Part shown: piece by piece, positions 10,597 through 23,296 of the stretch
Layout: every line of letters begins with the position of its first letter
How positions within the stretch are numbered: position 1 is the first letter of the stretch
Assembly: GCA_030144725.1 (NCBI GenBank)
Contig: JASKMD010000014.1
Location: 8,803,803-8,867,802, forward strand
Length of the DNA stretch: 64,000 nucleotides
Source: Haematococcus lacustris
Lineage: Eukaryota > Chlorophyta > Chlorophyceae > Chlamydomonadales > Haematococcaceae
Reading direction: 5' to 3'
The notes under the pieces: generated by a model
What the model was told of the DNA's origin: nothing
What the model saw: the letters and a program-made list of their open reading frames with translations, nothing else
The model's database searches: none
Made by a program: the position numbers and the translations under genes

Positions 10597-12489
10597 GAGG
10601 TGTATGCAAAATACAGGATCAAATAATTCTTCATAACTCGGATGAGTATATCAAGGCTGCAAAGGGCGAGCAGCTAGCTGCGCGTATTCCGCAAGTGTAC
10701 CGCAAGTCGCGAGTGTACTAGTTGCATGTAAGGCTTGCACATCGAAACCTGCAAGCCGCGAGTTACCCGAAAAAGCTCGCATCCGCAACTATTGCAACCT
10801 AAACGCGGCAAATGCAACAAAGCGCGGTAGCTTAGCGGACATGTTGCCAGGCTGGCATGTATACTTATAATTGCCAGGCTGGCATGTTGACTAGAAGCTT
10901 CGGGCTTTGGGCAGGCCGCGCTCATTGCGAATAGACAAACAGCACGCTTTGTCGTTGCTGCTAAGCCACTTCGTCGTCAAAAACTTCAAATATTTGACCA
11001 AACGTTGACTGTGCTTTTGTATAATTGACGGGCCGCGGGGAGCACTTTTGTATAATTGACGGGCCGCGGGGAGCACTTTTGTATAATTGACGGGCCGCGG
11101 ACCTCAGATATACCAGATAATCGCCTCTACCTCGCACATTACGCGAATCTAATGGACTCGTCCTCGTCTCCGCGGCCATATACACCTCGGCTGCGCCTCG
11201 GTGTATATGTCCGCGTCGACTCGGACTCGTCCATTATTTTCGCATAATGTACTCGGCCCGCCGATTATCCATTACATCTTAAACAGCGTAAAGCGCATTT
11301 TTAAACAGCCCTCACCCCCTATTATGGCCTCTTAAATGAGCCGTAAATGAGTCTTTAGACGCCAGTAACACCCAACTACCCATACATTATATAACAGCTT
11401 GAGACCTCACCAGATTCGGTTCGGCGTGCTGCGCTGCGATTGGTATATGCAACAGCTTGGCCCCTCACCTGATCCGGCTCGGCGCGTTGCGCGTAGAGAG
11501 TCAGGGCCTTGCCAAACTCATCCTCCCGTGAGTGCCGAAGGTGACGTGCCTCCCCTACCACGCTGGACAAGGCTTCATTATAATAAAGGAGAGAGGTTGT
11601 GTAAATGGCACCAGGCACTAGTTGTGCAAAACGATCAACCACCAATGGCTCAATCGCCTCCTCATCCACTGAAATCAAACCCCCGCACTGCTCATTTTTG
11701 AGGTACGTATGTACAAGCATCAACAAAAAAACAAGCACACCATCAGCCAATGAAACCGTCATGGTATCGTTGTGCCCATTTGCATGTAGTGAACCTTATT
11801 GTCGGCCATCTGTCACATTGTGTTTCGCAACCTTCCTACACATCAACAATCGCATTACAACCATTCATCAGATGCATGCAGCGTTGAGTACTGAACATGG
11901 ACTTCACTATCAGCAGATAGCTTGCGAAGCTACCCAATAAGCTTCCTGCAACCGTAATGCCGGCCTTCATGGTGGAGCACCCCGAGCCAGATGCAGTGCT
12001 CAGAAACCAAAAAGCATGCAAGGACTTGAAGGTGGTGCGATTCCATCGCATTGGCCATGCTATCAAGGTGATGAACGGCACGGGCGCTGTTGGCAGGCTG
12101 CAGCGCTTCTGAGTCTTCCTATTGTTGTTGGTGTGAGCAGCTAAGCGGATGTGTGGACTTAAATGCTCGTTTAGCATTGTCCCTTCGACTGTCACATGGA
12201 TGGCGTGATTTGAATTAGTGCAATGAGTTGTCCATGCACGTGTTTGGTTCCAATGGCAAGGTTGACTCCAAGCTTCACTTAGGGATAGTGGGAGATCTAA
12301 CATTGCGAAGGATTGCAAACGCAATATGACTAGCATCGAAAACAATTAGTCAACTATGTTTGTGTGTGTAGAGCTTTGAGCAGCACTGCAGCACTGCATT
12401 GTGAAGATACAACTTCAATACGTTCATGCACACCTGCCAAAGGTCTATGAGCAGCAAATAAGGCCACACTAGTGGGCATAGCCGGTTTA
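10597..12489. repeat. 1,893-bp tandem repeat, copy 4 of 6
   Basis: Variable sites read A, C, C, T, G: the left end resembles copies 2 and 3, the right end copy 1. Confidence 0.97.
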
Positions 12490-14382
12490 GAGGTGTATGC
12501 AAAATACAGGATCAAATAATTCTTCATAACTCGGATGAGTATATCAAGGCTGCAAAGGGCGAGCAGCTAGCTGCGCGTATTCCGCAAGTGTACCGCAAGT
12601 CGCGAGTGTACTAGTTGCATGTAAGGCTTGCACATCGAAACCTGCAAGCCGCGAGTTACCCGAAAAAGCTCGCATCCGCAACTATTGCAACCTCAACGCG
12701 GCGAATGCAACAAAGCGCGGTAGCTTAGCGGACATGTTGCCAGGCTGGCATGTATACTTATAATTGCCAGGCTGGCATGTTGACTAGAAGCTTCGGGCTT
12801 TGGGCAGGCCGCGCTCATTGCGAATAGACAAACAGCACGCTTTGTCGTTGCTGCTAAGCCACTTCGTCGTCAAAAACTTCAAATATTTGACCAAACGTTG
12901 ACTGTGCTTTTGTATAATTGACGGGCCGCGGGGAGCACTTTTGTATAATTGACGGGCCGCGGGGAGCACTTTTGTATAATTGACGGGCCGCGGACCTCAG
13001 ATATACCAGATAATCGCCTCTACCTCGCACATTACGCGAATCTAATGGACTCGTCCTCGTCTCCGCGGCCATATACACCTCGGCTGCGCCTCGGTGTATA
13101 TGTCCGCGTCGACTCGGACTCGTCCATTATTTTCGCATAATGTACTCGGCCCGCCGATTATCCATTACATCTTAAACAGCGTAAAGCGCATTTTTAAACA
13201 GCCCTCACCCCCTATTATGGCCTCTTAAATGAGCCGTAAATGAGTCTTTAGACGCCAGTAACACCCAACTACCCATACATTATATAACAGCTTGAGACCT
13301 CACCAGATTCGGTTCGGCGTGCTGCGCTGCGATTGGTATATGCAACAGCTTGGCCCCTCACCTGATCCGGCTCGGCGCGTTGCGCGTAGAGAGTCAGGGC
13401 CTTGCCAAACTCATCCTCCCGTGAGTGCCGAAGGTGACGTGCCTCCCCTACCACGCTGGACAAGGCTTCATTATAATAAAGGAGAGAGGTTGTGTAAATG
13501 GCACCAGGCACTAGTTGTGCAAAACGATCAACCACCAATGGCTCAATCGCCTCCTCATCCACTGAAATCAAACCCCCGCACTGCTCATTTTTGAGGTACG
13601 TATGTACAAGCATCAACAAAAAAACAAGCACACCATCAGCCAATGAAACCGTCATGGTATCGTTGTGCCCATTTGCATGTAGTGAACCTTATTGTCGGCC
13701 ATCTGTCACATTGTGTTTCGCAACCTTCCTACACATCAACAATCGCATTACAACCATTCATCAGATGCATGCAGCGTTGAGTACTGAACATGGACTTCAC
13801 TATCAGCAGATAGCTTGCGAAGCTACCCAATAAGCTTCTTGCAACCGTAATGCCGGCCTTCATGGTGGAGCACCCCGAGCCAGATGCAGTGCTCAGAAAC
13901 CAAAAAGCATGCAAGGACTTGAAGGTGGTGCGATTCCATCGCATTGGCCATGCTACCAAGGTGATGAACGGCACGGGCGCTGTTGGCAGGCTGCAGCGCT
14001 TCTGAGTCTTCCTATTGTTGTTGGTGTGAGCAGCTAAGCGGATGTGTGGACTTAAATGCTCGTTTAGCATTGTCCCTTCGACTGTCACATGGATGGCGTG
14101 ATTTGAATTAGTGCAATGAGTTGTCCATGCACGTGTTTGGTTCCAATGGCAAGGTTGACTCCAAGCTTCACTTAGGGATAGTGGGAGATCTAACATTGCG
14201 AAGGATTGCAAACGCAATATGACTAGCATCGAAAACAATTAGTCAACTATGTTTGTGTGTGTAGAGCTTTGAGCAGCACTGCAGCACTGCATTGTGAAGA
14301 TACAACTTCAATACGTTCATGCACACCTGCCAAAGGTCTATGAGCAGCAAATAAGGCCACACTAGTGGGCATAGCCGGTTTA
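12490..14382. repeat. 1,893-bp tandem repeat, copy 5 of 6
   Basis: Variable sites read C, C, T, C, G. It shares the rare ctaccaagg variant only with copy 2. Confidence 0.97.
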
Positions 14383-16275
14383 GAGGTGTATGCAAAATAC
14401 AGGATCAAATAATTCTTCATAACTCGGATGAGTATATCAAGGCTGCAAAGGGCGAGCAGCTAGCTGCGCGTATTCCGCAAGTGTACCGCAAGTCGCGAGT
14501 GTACTAGTTGCATGTAAGGCTTGCACATCGAAACCTGCAAGCCGCGAGTTACCCGAAAAAGCTCGCATCCGCAACTATTGCAACCTCAACGCGGCGAATG
14601 CAACAAAGCGCGGTAGCTTAGCGGACATGTTGCCAGGCTGGCATGTATACTTATAATTGCCAGGCTGGCATGTTGACTAGAAGCTTCGGGCTTTGGGCAG
14701 GCCGCGCTCATTGCGAATAGACAAACAGCACGCTTTGTCGTTGCTGCTAAGCCACTTCGTCGTCAAAAACTTCAAATATTTGACCAAACGTTGACTGTGC
14801 TTTTGTATAATTGACGGGCCGCGGGGAGCACTTTTGTATAATTGACGGGCCGCGGGGAGCACTTTTGTATAATTGACGGGCCGCGGACCTCAGATATACC
14901 AGATAATCGCCTCTACCTCGCACATTACGCGAATCTAATGGACTCGTCCTCGTCTCCGCGGCCATATACACCTCGGCTGCGCCTCGGTGTATATGTCCGC
15001 GTCGACTCGGACTCGTCCATTATTTTCGCATAATGTACTCGGCCCGCCGATTATCCATTACATCTTAAACAGCGTAAAGCGCATTTTTAAACAGCCCTCA
15101 CCCCCTATTATGGCCTCTTAAATGAGCCGTAAATGAGTCTTTAGACGCCAGTAACACCCAACTACCCATACATTATATAACAGCTTGAGACCTCACCAGA
15201 TTCGGTTCGGCGTGCTGCGCTGCGATTGGTATATGCAACAGCTTGGCCCCTCACCTGATCCGGCTCGGCGCGTTGCGCGTAGAGAGTCAGGGCCTTGCCA
15301 AACTCATCCTCCCGTGAGTGCCGAAGGTGACGTGCCTCCCCTACCACGCTGGACAAGGCTTCATTATAATAAAGGAGAGAGGTTGTGTAAATGGCACCAG
15401 GCACTAGTTGTGCAAAACGATCAACCACCAATGGCTCAATCGCCTCCTCATCCACTGAAATCAAACCCCCGCACTGCTCATTTTTGAGGTACGTATGTAC
15501 AAGCATCAACAAAAAAACAAGCACACCATCAGCCAATGAAACCGTCATGGTATCGTTGTGCCCATTTGCATGTAGTGAACCTTATTGTCGGCCATCTGTC
15601 ACATTGTGTTTCGCAACCTTCCTACACATCAACAATCGCATTACAACCATTCATCAGATGCATGCAGCGTTGAGTACTGAACATGGACTTCACTATCAGC
15701 AGATAGCTTGCGAAGCTACCCAATAAGCTTCCTGCAACCGTAATGCCGGCCTTCATGGTGGAGCACCCCGAGCCAGATGCAGTGCTCAGAAACCAAAAAG
15801 CATGCAAGGACTTGAAGGTGGTGCGATTCCATCGCATTGGCCATGCTATCAAGGTGATGAACGGCACGGGCGCTGTTGGCAGGCTGCAGCGCTTCTGAGT
15901 CTTCCTATTGTTGTTGGTGTGAGCAGCTAAGCGGATGTGTGGACTTAAATGCTCATTTAGCATTGTCCCTTCGACTGTCACATGGATGGCGTGATTTGAA
16001 TTAGTGCAATGAGTTGTCCATGCACGTGTTTGGTTCCAATGGCAAGGTTGACTCCAAGCTTCACTTAGGGATAGTGGGAGATCTAACATTGCGAAGGATT
16101 GCAAACGCAATATGACTAGCATCGAAAACAATTAGTCAACTATGTTTGTGTGTGTAGAGCTTTGAGCAGCACTGCAGCACTGCATTGTGAAGATACAACT
16201 TCAATACGTTCATGCACACCTGCCAAAGGTCTATGAGCAGCAAATAAGGCCACACTAGTGGGCATAGCCGGTTTA
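14383..16275. repeat. 1,893-bp tandem repeat, copy 6 of 6
   Basis: Variable sites read C, C, C, T, A. After it the sequence continues gaggtgta for a few bases of a seventh copy and then diverges at about 16283 into unique DNA. Confidence 0.97.
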
Positions 16276-16282
16276 GAGGTGT

Positions 16283-17121
16283 AACAGTCATGTTTGTGCG
16301 GTTCCACCCCCTCACCTCCCCCCTGACATCGCAGCCCCCTCCCTACCCTACCCAGCAACCAATAGCAAGCCCCCTCACCCTTTACCAATTGCCGGTAACT
16401 GCCTAAAACGCAGCATCGCTTGGCCCAACTCTGCCCTGCACCATGTGCCTACCCCCCCCCCCCCCCCGGCATGCTCAGCCTTAGCCATTGCATCCGCCCG
16501 CATGCCACTAGATGCCACCCCAGCCCAGCCCAGCTCGCCAAGCAAGGACATTGCAGCAAGCAACAGCTGCCTGCATTGCTAGGCACTGTCATCGCTAAGA
16601 CTGGCCCTCCATGATTCCGTTCCATGGACGCCGTGGACCTCCAGCCACGGATGAAGGCCCTCCGTAAGGAACAACGTGACATGGAGCATGCATCCGCCAC
16701 TGAGACAGTGTTGTGCTCAGTGGCACTGGCATGACTAGCTCACCGGCATGAGCAGCACGCAACCCGGTGAAGGATTCTCGCATGGTGGGGGGCAACAAGC
16801 AGCTGGTGCTCAACATTGGCACCGTTGCTTGCCTCAACAATTGATCCTTGAATCAGCTGTTGCAGTGATTGTAATGTTGTGTGTGTTAAACAGTGACCAA
16901 TTGTCTTGCCACAGTAGGAAGACAAGACAGCCTACAACTGCAGTGACATGTATGGCAGCTTGTTCCCAGCTTTGACACATGGACAATTAAACTTGTCATG
17001 TTGCTTGCCTAGAACCGGACACCGCTACGTCATGAGGCGGGGAGGCGAGGGCGGGGCCAGGGCAATGGTTCAGTATAAGTGCCTCATTGGACGGGCTGTC
17101 TTGTAACTGACGACCCAAAGT
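16283..17121. other. No gene recognised
   Basis: Unique DNA after the array. It includes C-rich stretches and a run of C near 16450. I see no convincing exon, RNA gene or element end. Confidence 0.6.
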
Positions 17122-17129
17122 GTCACTAA

Positions 17130-17821
17130 TAGGGTGCGGTTCCTCCGCTTAATATTAACTTAATAGCTTAAACAAATTAAGGCCGGTCGTATTAAGTTCC
17201 TTAAGTGTATTAAGTAGCTTCTTTTTGACCCACACTGCTATGAGTGCAGCTGTGCGACCCCAGCGCACGGGTCGCAACCGTAATCGCCTCACATTGGCAC
17301 TTTCAGCCGGCAGGCACGCGGGCAGGCAGCAACATATGCCAACAAGCCGTAGTGGCTCCGGAACAGCTGTATTACAGCAAAACGGCTATGACTGGGTCGT
17401 TGGGGCCCGGCCCCGCAGTGGACCGCGACCAAATTGCACAAAGACGCGATTTGGTTGGTGTTGCATCTGCGTACCCAGCAAAGGCCAATGATGTGGTTCT
17501 TAAGCACAAACGATGCGAGCACAAATGTAGTGCACCATGTAGTGCACAAATGGTAATACCGCGAGCAAACACTAAAAGGTTGTGTGCTTGTGCGTGTAGT
17601 GAGGAATAGCTATCGAGTACCCGTGAAGGGGTCGATGCACTTTTTAGGCAGGACCACGCCGCGGGCCCACAGTGGGGCTACATCAAGCAAGGGGTAGAGC
17701 CACGAAGGGTAGGGCTAGAAGAGAGTTACCAGCGCTTAATATTAAGTGGTTAAGTGGTTAAGTAAGCGACCTAATACTTAATATGACGCTTAATTAAACT
17801 TAATTAAGAAACCGCTCCCTA
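17130..17821. mobile_element. Putative non-autonomous hAT-like element (TTAA-rich)
   Basis: 692 bp with inverted ends TAGGGTGCGGTTCC and TAGGGAGCGGTTTC (12 of 14 matching), flanked by near-identical 8-bp repeats gtcactaa (17122-17129) and gtcactga (17822-17829). Both subterminal regions are rich in TTAATATTAA and CTTAAT motifs in inverted orientation. No transposase is encoded. An 8-bp target and TAGGG ends fit the hAT superfamily; one mismatch in the duplication leaves some doubt. Confidence 0.7.
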
Positions 17822-17829
17822 GTCACTGA

Positions 17830-18739
17830 CGGTGCGTTTCCAATAGGCCGCATGGGAGGTGGGAGCTGGGAGCGGAGCCGCTTGGGCCCATGCACCAATT
17901 TGGTGTTTCCATTGCGCTAAATCTGGGAGCTTGGAGCTGCATGAACCCTTTTGGCTGCATTTTTACAAGTTTGCAACACGACTCTTGGTGGGCTGGTGCT
18001 TTGTAAGGCTATGATCTCTGCCTATTGCAGGTTGTGGTGCAACTCTGCTTGGACCAGGTGGCTGCAGTTTGCAGGACTATAGGTTTGGTGACAACAAGTT
18101 CGCTCTTCTCCCGTTAGCTGGGGTGGTGGGCAAGCGTAGCAACCAGAGTTACAAGTAGTAGATGCACGGCAAGCACGGCAAGCTAAGCTAATCTCCGCGT
18201 TGGCGGGGCGAAGCAAGTCAGCTGTACAAGCCGCGCAAGCGGGACTAGCTAAACATTCTCCACAAATCGGGCAAAGCAAGTTAAAGCACAGCAGGTGCAG
18301 GCAAGCAGCAACTTTGCAGGCACGCAGGACTGCACACTAGCGGTCAGCTCAGCGGTTGAGCAGAAGCTGAAGGTTGAGGTTGCGATAGAACTGCGGAGGA
18401 GGGCCTTGTGCCGTTGTCTTCTCGGGGCACAGGCGCGCAGAGCAGCGCAGAGCATAGCAAAAAAATAAATTTCAAATGCAGCTCCAAGCGCCCCATGTTC
18501 TCCGCGCCTGGCTCCACTGGGCTCCCAGCATGGGATCCATTGGAGCCAGGAGGCCCTTTTGGGAGAACATGCGCAGGACATGGGTGCTGCATGCCTAGGA
18601 GTGCGGAGGAGCCGCATGGAGACCGCATGCACCGTTTTTGGCTCGAGCTCCCAACTCCCAGCTCCCGCTCCCACGCCTCCATGCAAAAAAGTGTCATGCA
18701 GCTCCCAGCTCCCAACTCCCACGCATTGGAAACGCACTG
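17830..18739. mobile_element. Putative foldback element with GGGAGCTGGGAGC arms
   Basis: Left end CGGTGCGTTTCCAAT and right end, inverted, CAGTGCGTTTCCAAT; both are followed inward by GGGAG(C/T)TGGGAGC repeats. The element is about 910 bp. No convincing target duplication is visible (left flank gtcactga, right flank taacaaac). Its left end directly abuts the duplication of the TTAA-rich element. No transposase frame. Confidence 0.55.
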
Positions 18740-20221
18740 TAACAAACCGTTGCATGGCCGAATGTTGCCATCTACAATGGAGCTCGAGTCCAGGGCCATG
18801 GGAGCTAGAAACATAAAACCCTGCCACTTCCACTAACTTCTTGTAGCCACAGCAGGGCTGGCAACTCAAATGAAGGTTCTGACACTTACAGCTCACATCT
18901 GAAACTGAAGGCTGGGAGGCACCGTGGAGGCTACATCCTTAACCGAAGTGTCCTGGCCATCCAACCAGGATGTTTGGCAATGTGCCCCTTGCTGCTGTTG
19001 CTGGTAAGAAATGTGGGTCAGCACCTTGGCAGCCACCGCCCAAGCCAGGATATACATGCTGTCAAGCTGGTGCTGCTCCTTTGGCTCCATCCAGGGTCAG
19101 ACCATATGTCAGATAACATCGCCAGCTGACTGCAGCCTGGCACCAGCTGGTCAATCCGCCTTGCGACGGAACGAGCAGCCTACGGCGTAATCAAAGCACT
19201 GACTCCATGAGCGACAACACAAAGAAGTCACCAAACATGGAAGCGAGGCAGGCTTCTATTGCGCAAAAGCACTATGCTGTGGCTTACCCTCAGTCAATCG
19301 TGCCCTCCCGCCGGTGGGAGTGCACAGGACTGTTGAGCAGCTCGCACACAGCACGACAGTCTGAGAATGCGAGAACACGGTAGTGCTGCAAGGAGGCAAG
19401 GGGCTCACCACACTAGAGAACACGTAAAGGGTTGCTGGCTGCGAGGTAACTTGCACGCCGCTTACATATTGAAGCAGCCCTGGCACTTCACATCCATGAA
19501 GTAGCTGTTGGGGGACTGCGGGCACGCACCGTGAAGGAGGTGGCTGCGGCATCACTTAATCGCAGGACCAAGGCTGGTATCAGACAGGCGGTGCTGGCTA
19601 TGCGGGCTAACACACCTGAACCAAGCGCTTCAACTTGTGCTTGGATTTCTCAAGCTCCGCGGGAGGGTTCAACAAGTCGATATCAGTGTGCAGCACCTAC
19701 ACCACAGTGCACGGTCGCCGCTGAGCACCTGCCTCCACTATTGTTTCTGCTGCGGCTGCGGCCTCCTCCGCACCATTTTGCCTCGGAGCGTGAAGACTCC
19801 AAAGCAAAGAGGCCGGGGAAAAGGCTGCGGCGCAAGCTCGTCAGATATGAAAATGCATGCATAGTTGCATGCAGCAAATTGTAACGTTCCTGCACCGATA
19901 TCATTATTTCCGAACGTTGTATAGACTTGAGGTTGGCATAACTGAGGAAGCAGTGAACTGAAGCAGCCTTTTGATGCTGGCTGTTTGGTGCGTAACACGG
20001 CATTGCTGGCTTCATGAAAATGATCCGCGTCATGAAGACAGCAATCTTAGGAGAGCTCTTGCTTCGTGAGCACGGTTGCTGGTATACAAATTCGAACATG
20101 TCTCAAACGCATCCACGGCAGCATCGGCATAGTATATATTGCAATGTGCTGTTGCAGACCGCTGGCTAGACATAGTCGGAGCTGACGTCAGGGCCGCCCC
20201 AACTCCCTCTGTCGCCCCGCG
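18740..20221. other. No gene confidently recognised
   Basis: Short open frames are present. A minus-strand frame at 18893-19090 (starts MEPKEQHQLDSMYILAW) and a plus-strand frame from 19531 ([20 protein letters not shown]) have somewhat protein-like composition, but I cannot link either to exons on both sides or to a family. Confidence 0.4.
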
Positions 20222-22560
20222 ATGCGCGTCAAGGTGCTCGTCGTGCCAGTGTACAGGCGTCACTGGATGTTTCACGCCTGGGTTGACGGCACGGGCGAGC
20301 AGTTGGCGTCGAAGGGTGAAGCAGAGTGGTGGAAGCAGGGCAGCACGCTGCAGGAGAGGGCCAGTGCACTGGGAGCGCATCTGAATCGCAAGGTGCGGCC
20401 AGGACAAGGCGCGACAGACTGCCCGCCTGGTCGTGGCAGGTAGTGATCGCTACCTTGTCCGCCTGCCAACCCCAGTTGAACAGCACCGTCAGCCAGCAGT
20501 GGCAGCTAATGGAGGCATCGAAGGAAGGGACGTTCAGAAACTGGATGTACAGGTGTGCCTCTGTGTGGGCCAGCTGGCACTGCATCCTGTGTGGCGTAAT
20601 AAGCAGCTCAGTCACGATGCGCACACCCAGGGCCTCCACCCAGACACATCTCTAGATGTCCGCGCATCACTCTAATGTTACCAGCCTGGTTAGCCCCGCA
20701 GCACGGTCAAGCCTTGCAGCCTCCTCCCCGTTCCAAACAGAGTCACAATGTGTTCCACGCACCTCTATCCTGCCACCCAGCCGCTCTGCGCTGCCTAGGC
20801 CCATGGAGCCGGGCCCCCCTGACCTCTCCCCATGCACGAGTCCATGCCGCCCTGCTGCCCAGGCTGGCACTGGGCGTACTGTCGCGGGAGGACCCCAATG
20901 AAACCTTCCTAAAGTCTATACCCAGCCCCCCAGCCAGGCGACCAGTGAACCCCCCTGTGCCGTCACCCAGGCCCCCAGCCCCCACCCCTGCTCTTGCCCC
21001 ACATGCCGCCCCCCTGCCGCTCTCCCCAGCCGCAGCCAAGGGCAGGGGCCTGGGCCTGGCTGATGTTGACCCTGGCATGGCGCTAGGGGTCAGTGGAGCA
21101 GCCTCTGCACTGCCTGAGCACCCGCTTGGCCTGGCAGGGGCGGGCGGGGGGCCGCCGGCTGCTGGAGGTGTGGAGGCATGTCAGCAGGCAGCCCTTGCTC
21201 TGGAGGTGATCTACCCGGTGAGTGGCAGGGCAGCAGGGCAGCAGGGCAGCAGCTGCTCCTCTGCTGTGGCTCGCGTTCAGCCTCAGGTGTCTACGTGCCT
21301 GCTGAGGCTGTGAGAGGCAGTCGCAGTGGCAGCTGTGTCAGCCGCCTCAGCCGTTCCAGCTGTGCCAGCTGTGGCGGGCTGGGGAGGTTGGCGGTGATGG
21401 AGCTGGGGGGGCTAGGGGTGTGGGGGTGATGGAGCTGGGGGGGCTGGGGGTGTGGGGGTGCCACTGTTTTTTTCCCCTTCCCCGAACAGCCAAGCTGGTG
21501 CTTACACTGAGCATCCTAGCCCACCACCTGGCTGTTTACTGTTCTATTTGGGGGGTCCACAGTGTGTGATTGTGATGTTTTTGTATAAAATGTATATATA
21601 TATAATGATTAATGATATAAAAACCTATCATATTTAAATTTATATCATGATTTGCTCTTCGTAACTATTCGTGACCAACCGCGTAACCAGCCATGTTATG
21701 GTCCAAGACCCTTCGTGACCAGCATCAGCTTGGCTGTTTTGAAAAAAGAATCACTGGTCCACACCTGCAGCTGCCGGCATCTCTGCCTATCCATCATCAC
21801 CATCATTACATGGCATCTGCCGAACGTGGCATTGCTGCGGACTTGAGCGCCATAAGCTTGAGGCCCTGACATCATGTTGCTGCTAGCAGAGCTCCAGCTC
21901 CAGCTCCAGTTGCAGCTCCATTGTTTGTTGCTGCTGGCGGCGGAGCAGTGTGCTGCAGCTGCTGTGCAGGCCAGCCTGAGTGAGGTGTTGGTGCGGAGGA
22001 GGCTGCGGCTGCTGGCGCTGCGCAATAACGCCAGGCACAGGAGGGGTCTGGTGAGCATGGCTTGGGGCAAGTGTGGGCGGTGAGGCTGCCGCCACCACCA
22101 CCACCACCAGCTTGGGGGCGGGGCAGGGCAGGGCAGGCTGCAGGGCAGGGGGGGAGGGGAGGGGGGGGGGAGGGGAGGGGAGGGGAGGGGAGGGGAGGGG
22201 AGGGGAGGGGAGGGGAGGGGAGGGGAGGGGAGGGGAGGGGAGGGGAGGGGAGGGGAGGGGAGGGGAGGGGAGGGGAGGGGAGGGGAGGGGAGGGGAGGGG
22301 AGGGGAGGGGAGGGGTAGGCGGCAGGGCAGGCGGGGCACTGGGGGCGGGGCATATGCACGCTTGATACTGCGGACATGGGGAGGGCCAGGGCAGAGTGAG
22401 GGAGGGGTGCCAGGTGGGGCATTGCTAGGGGCATTGGTAGGGGCTGCAGCCCAGGCTGTCAGTGGGCTGGGTGTCAGCTGGCCTAGTGTCGGCTGTGTCT
22501 GTCTATTGCCGCGTGCAGCTAGGCTGGGCACTGGCCACCGCCCCGCAACTGCCATTGGCG
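20222..22560 (+). CDS. Mitochondrial K+/H+-exchange-related (Mit_KHE1-like) protein, partial
   Basis: Exons consistent in phase 0 are 20222-20392, about 20781-21217, 21970-22050 and 22519-22560. Exon 1 starts MRVKVLVVPVYRRHWMFHAW and continues with EWWKQGSTLQERASALG. Exon 2 carries LSREDPNETFLKSIPSP, a low-complexity Pro/Ala region and ALALEVIYP. Exon 3 gives RRRLRLLALRNNARHRR, exon 4 LGWALATAPQLPLA. This order (an N-terminal aromatic strand, a Trp-containing helix, an acidic TFLKSIP motif, an R/H-rich helix, then hydrophobic segments) resembles Mit_KHE1 family proteins as I remember them, which are proposed inner-mitochondrial-membrane factors in cation/proton exchange. The match is from memory. 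The 3' end falls in the N gap. The 5' boundary of exon 2 is approximate. Confidence 0.42.
22155..22315. repeat. (GGGGA)n tract in an intron
   Basis: About 160 bp of near-perfect GGGGA pentamers on the + strand, within an intron of the Mit_KHE1-like gene. Such runs of four G can form G-quadruplexes. Long open frames across it are compositional. Confidence 0.95.
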
Positions 22561-22796
22561 GTGAGTGAGGGGGGAGGAGCTGGTGGGAAGGTGCTGGGAA
22601 GGTGGCAGACACCCTGTTCAGGCCTAGGCTGGAAGTGGCTGCCTCCCTTGGCACAACTGCGTGGCCAGGGATAGGGTGGTTAGGGTGGTTAGGGTGGTTA
22701 GCTTGGCTTGGTGCTGAGCCACTGCCCACTCTGTCACACACCCACACCTCTATCCCTGCCACAGCACCAAACACGCACTGCTGTGTAGCCCCCTGC

Positions 22797-23296
22797 NNNN
22801 NNNNNNNNNNNNNNNNNNNNNNNNNNNNNNNNNNNNNNNNNNNNNNNNNNNNNNNNNNNNNNNNNNNNNNNNNNNNNNNNNNNNNNNNNNNNNNNNNNNN
22901 NNNNNNNNNNNNNNNNNNNNNNNNNNNNNNNNNNNNNNNNNNNNNNNNNNNNNNNNNNNNNNNNNNNNNNNNNNNNNNNNNNNNNNNNNNNNNNNNNNNN
23001 NNNNNNNNNNNNNNNNNNNNNNNNNNNNNNNNNNNNNNNNNNNNNNNNNNNNNNNNNNNNNNNNNNNNNNNNNNNNNNNNNNNNNNNNNNNNNNNNNNNN
23101 NNNNNNNNNNNNNNNNNNNNNNNNNNNNNNNNNNNNNNNNNNNNNNNNNNNNNNNNNNNNNNNNNNNNNNNNNNNNNNNNNNNNNNNNNNNNNNNNNNNN
23201 NNNNNNNNNNNNNNNNNNNNNNNNNNNNNNNNNNNNNNNNNNNNNNNNNNNNNNNNNNNNNNNNNNNNNNNNNNNNNNNNNNNNNNNNNNNNNNNN
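22797..23296. other. Assembly gap (500 N)
   Basis: Exactly 500 N, the conventional size for a gap of unknown length. The 3' end of one gene and the 5' part of the next are hidden here. Confidence 0.99.

Noticed and set aside
4918..16275. Six repeated frames (about 128 and 169 codons) as six genes
   Set aside because: The copies are near-identical duplicates, so their shared openness is not independent evidence. The 169-codon minus-strand frame shows no domain and overlaps DNA that reads better on the other strand.
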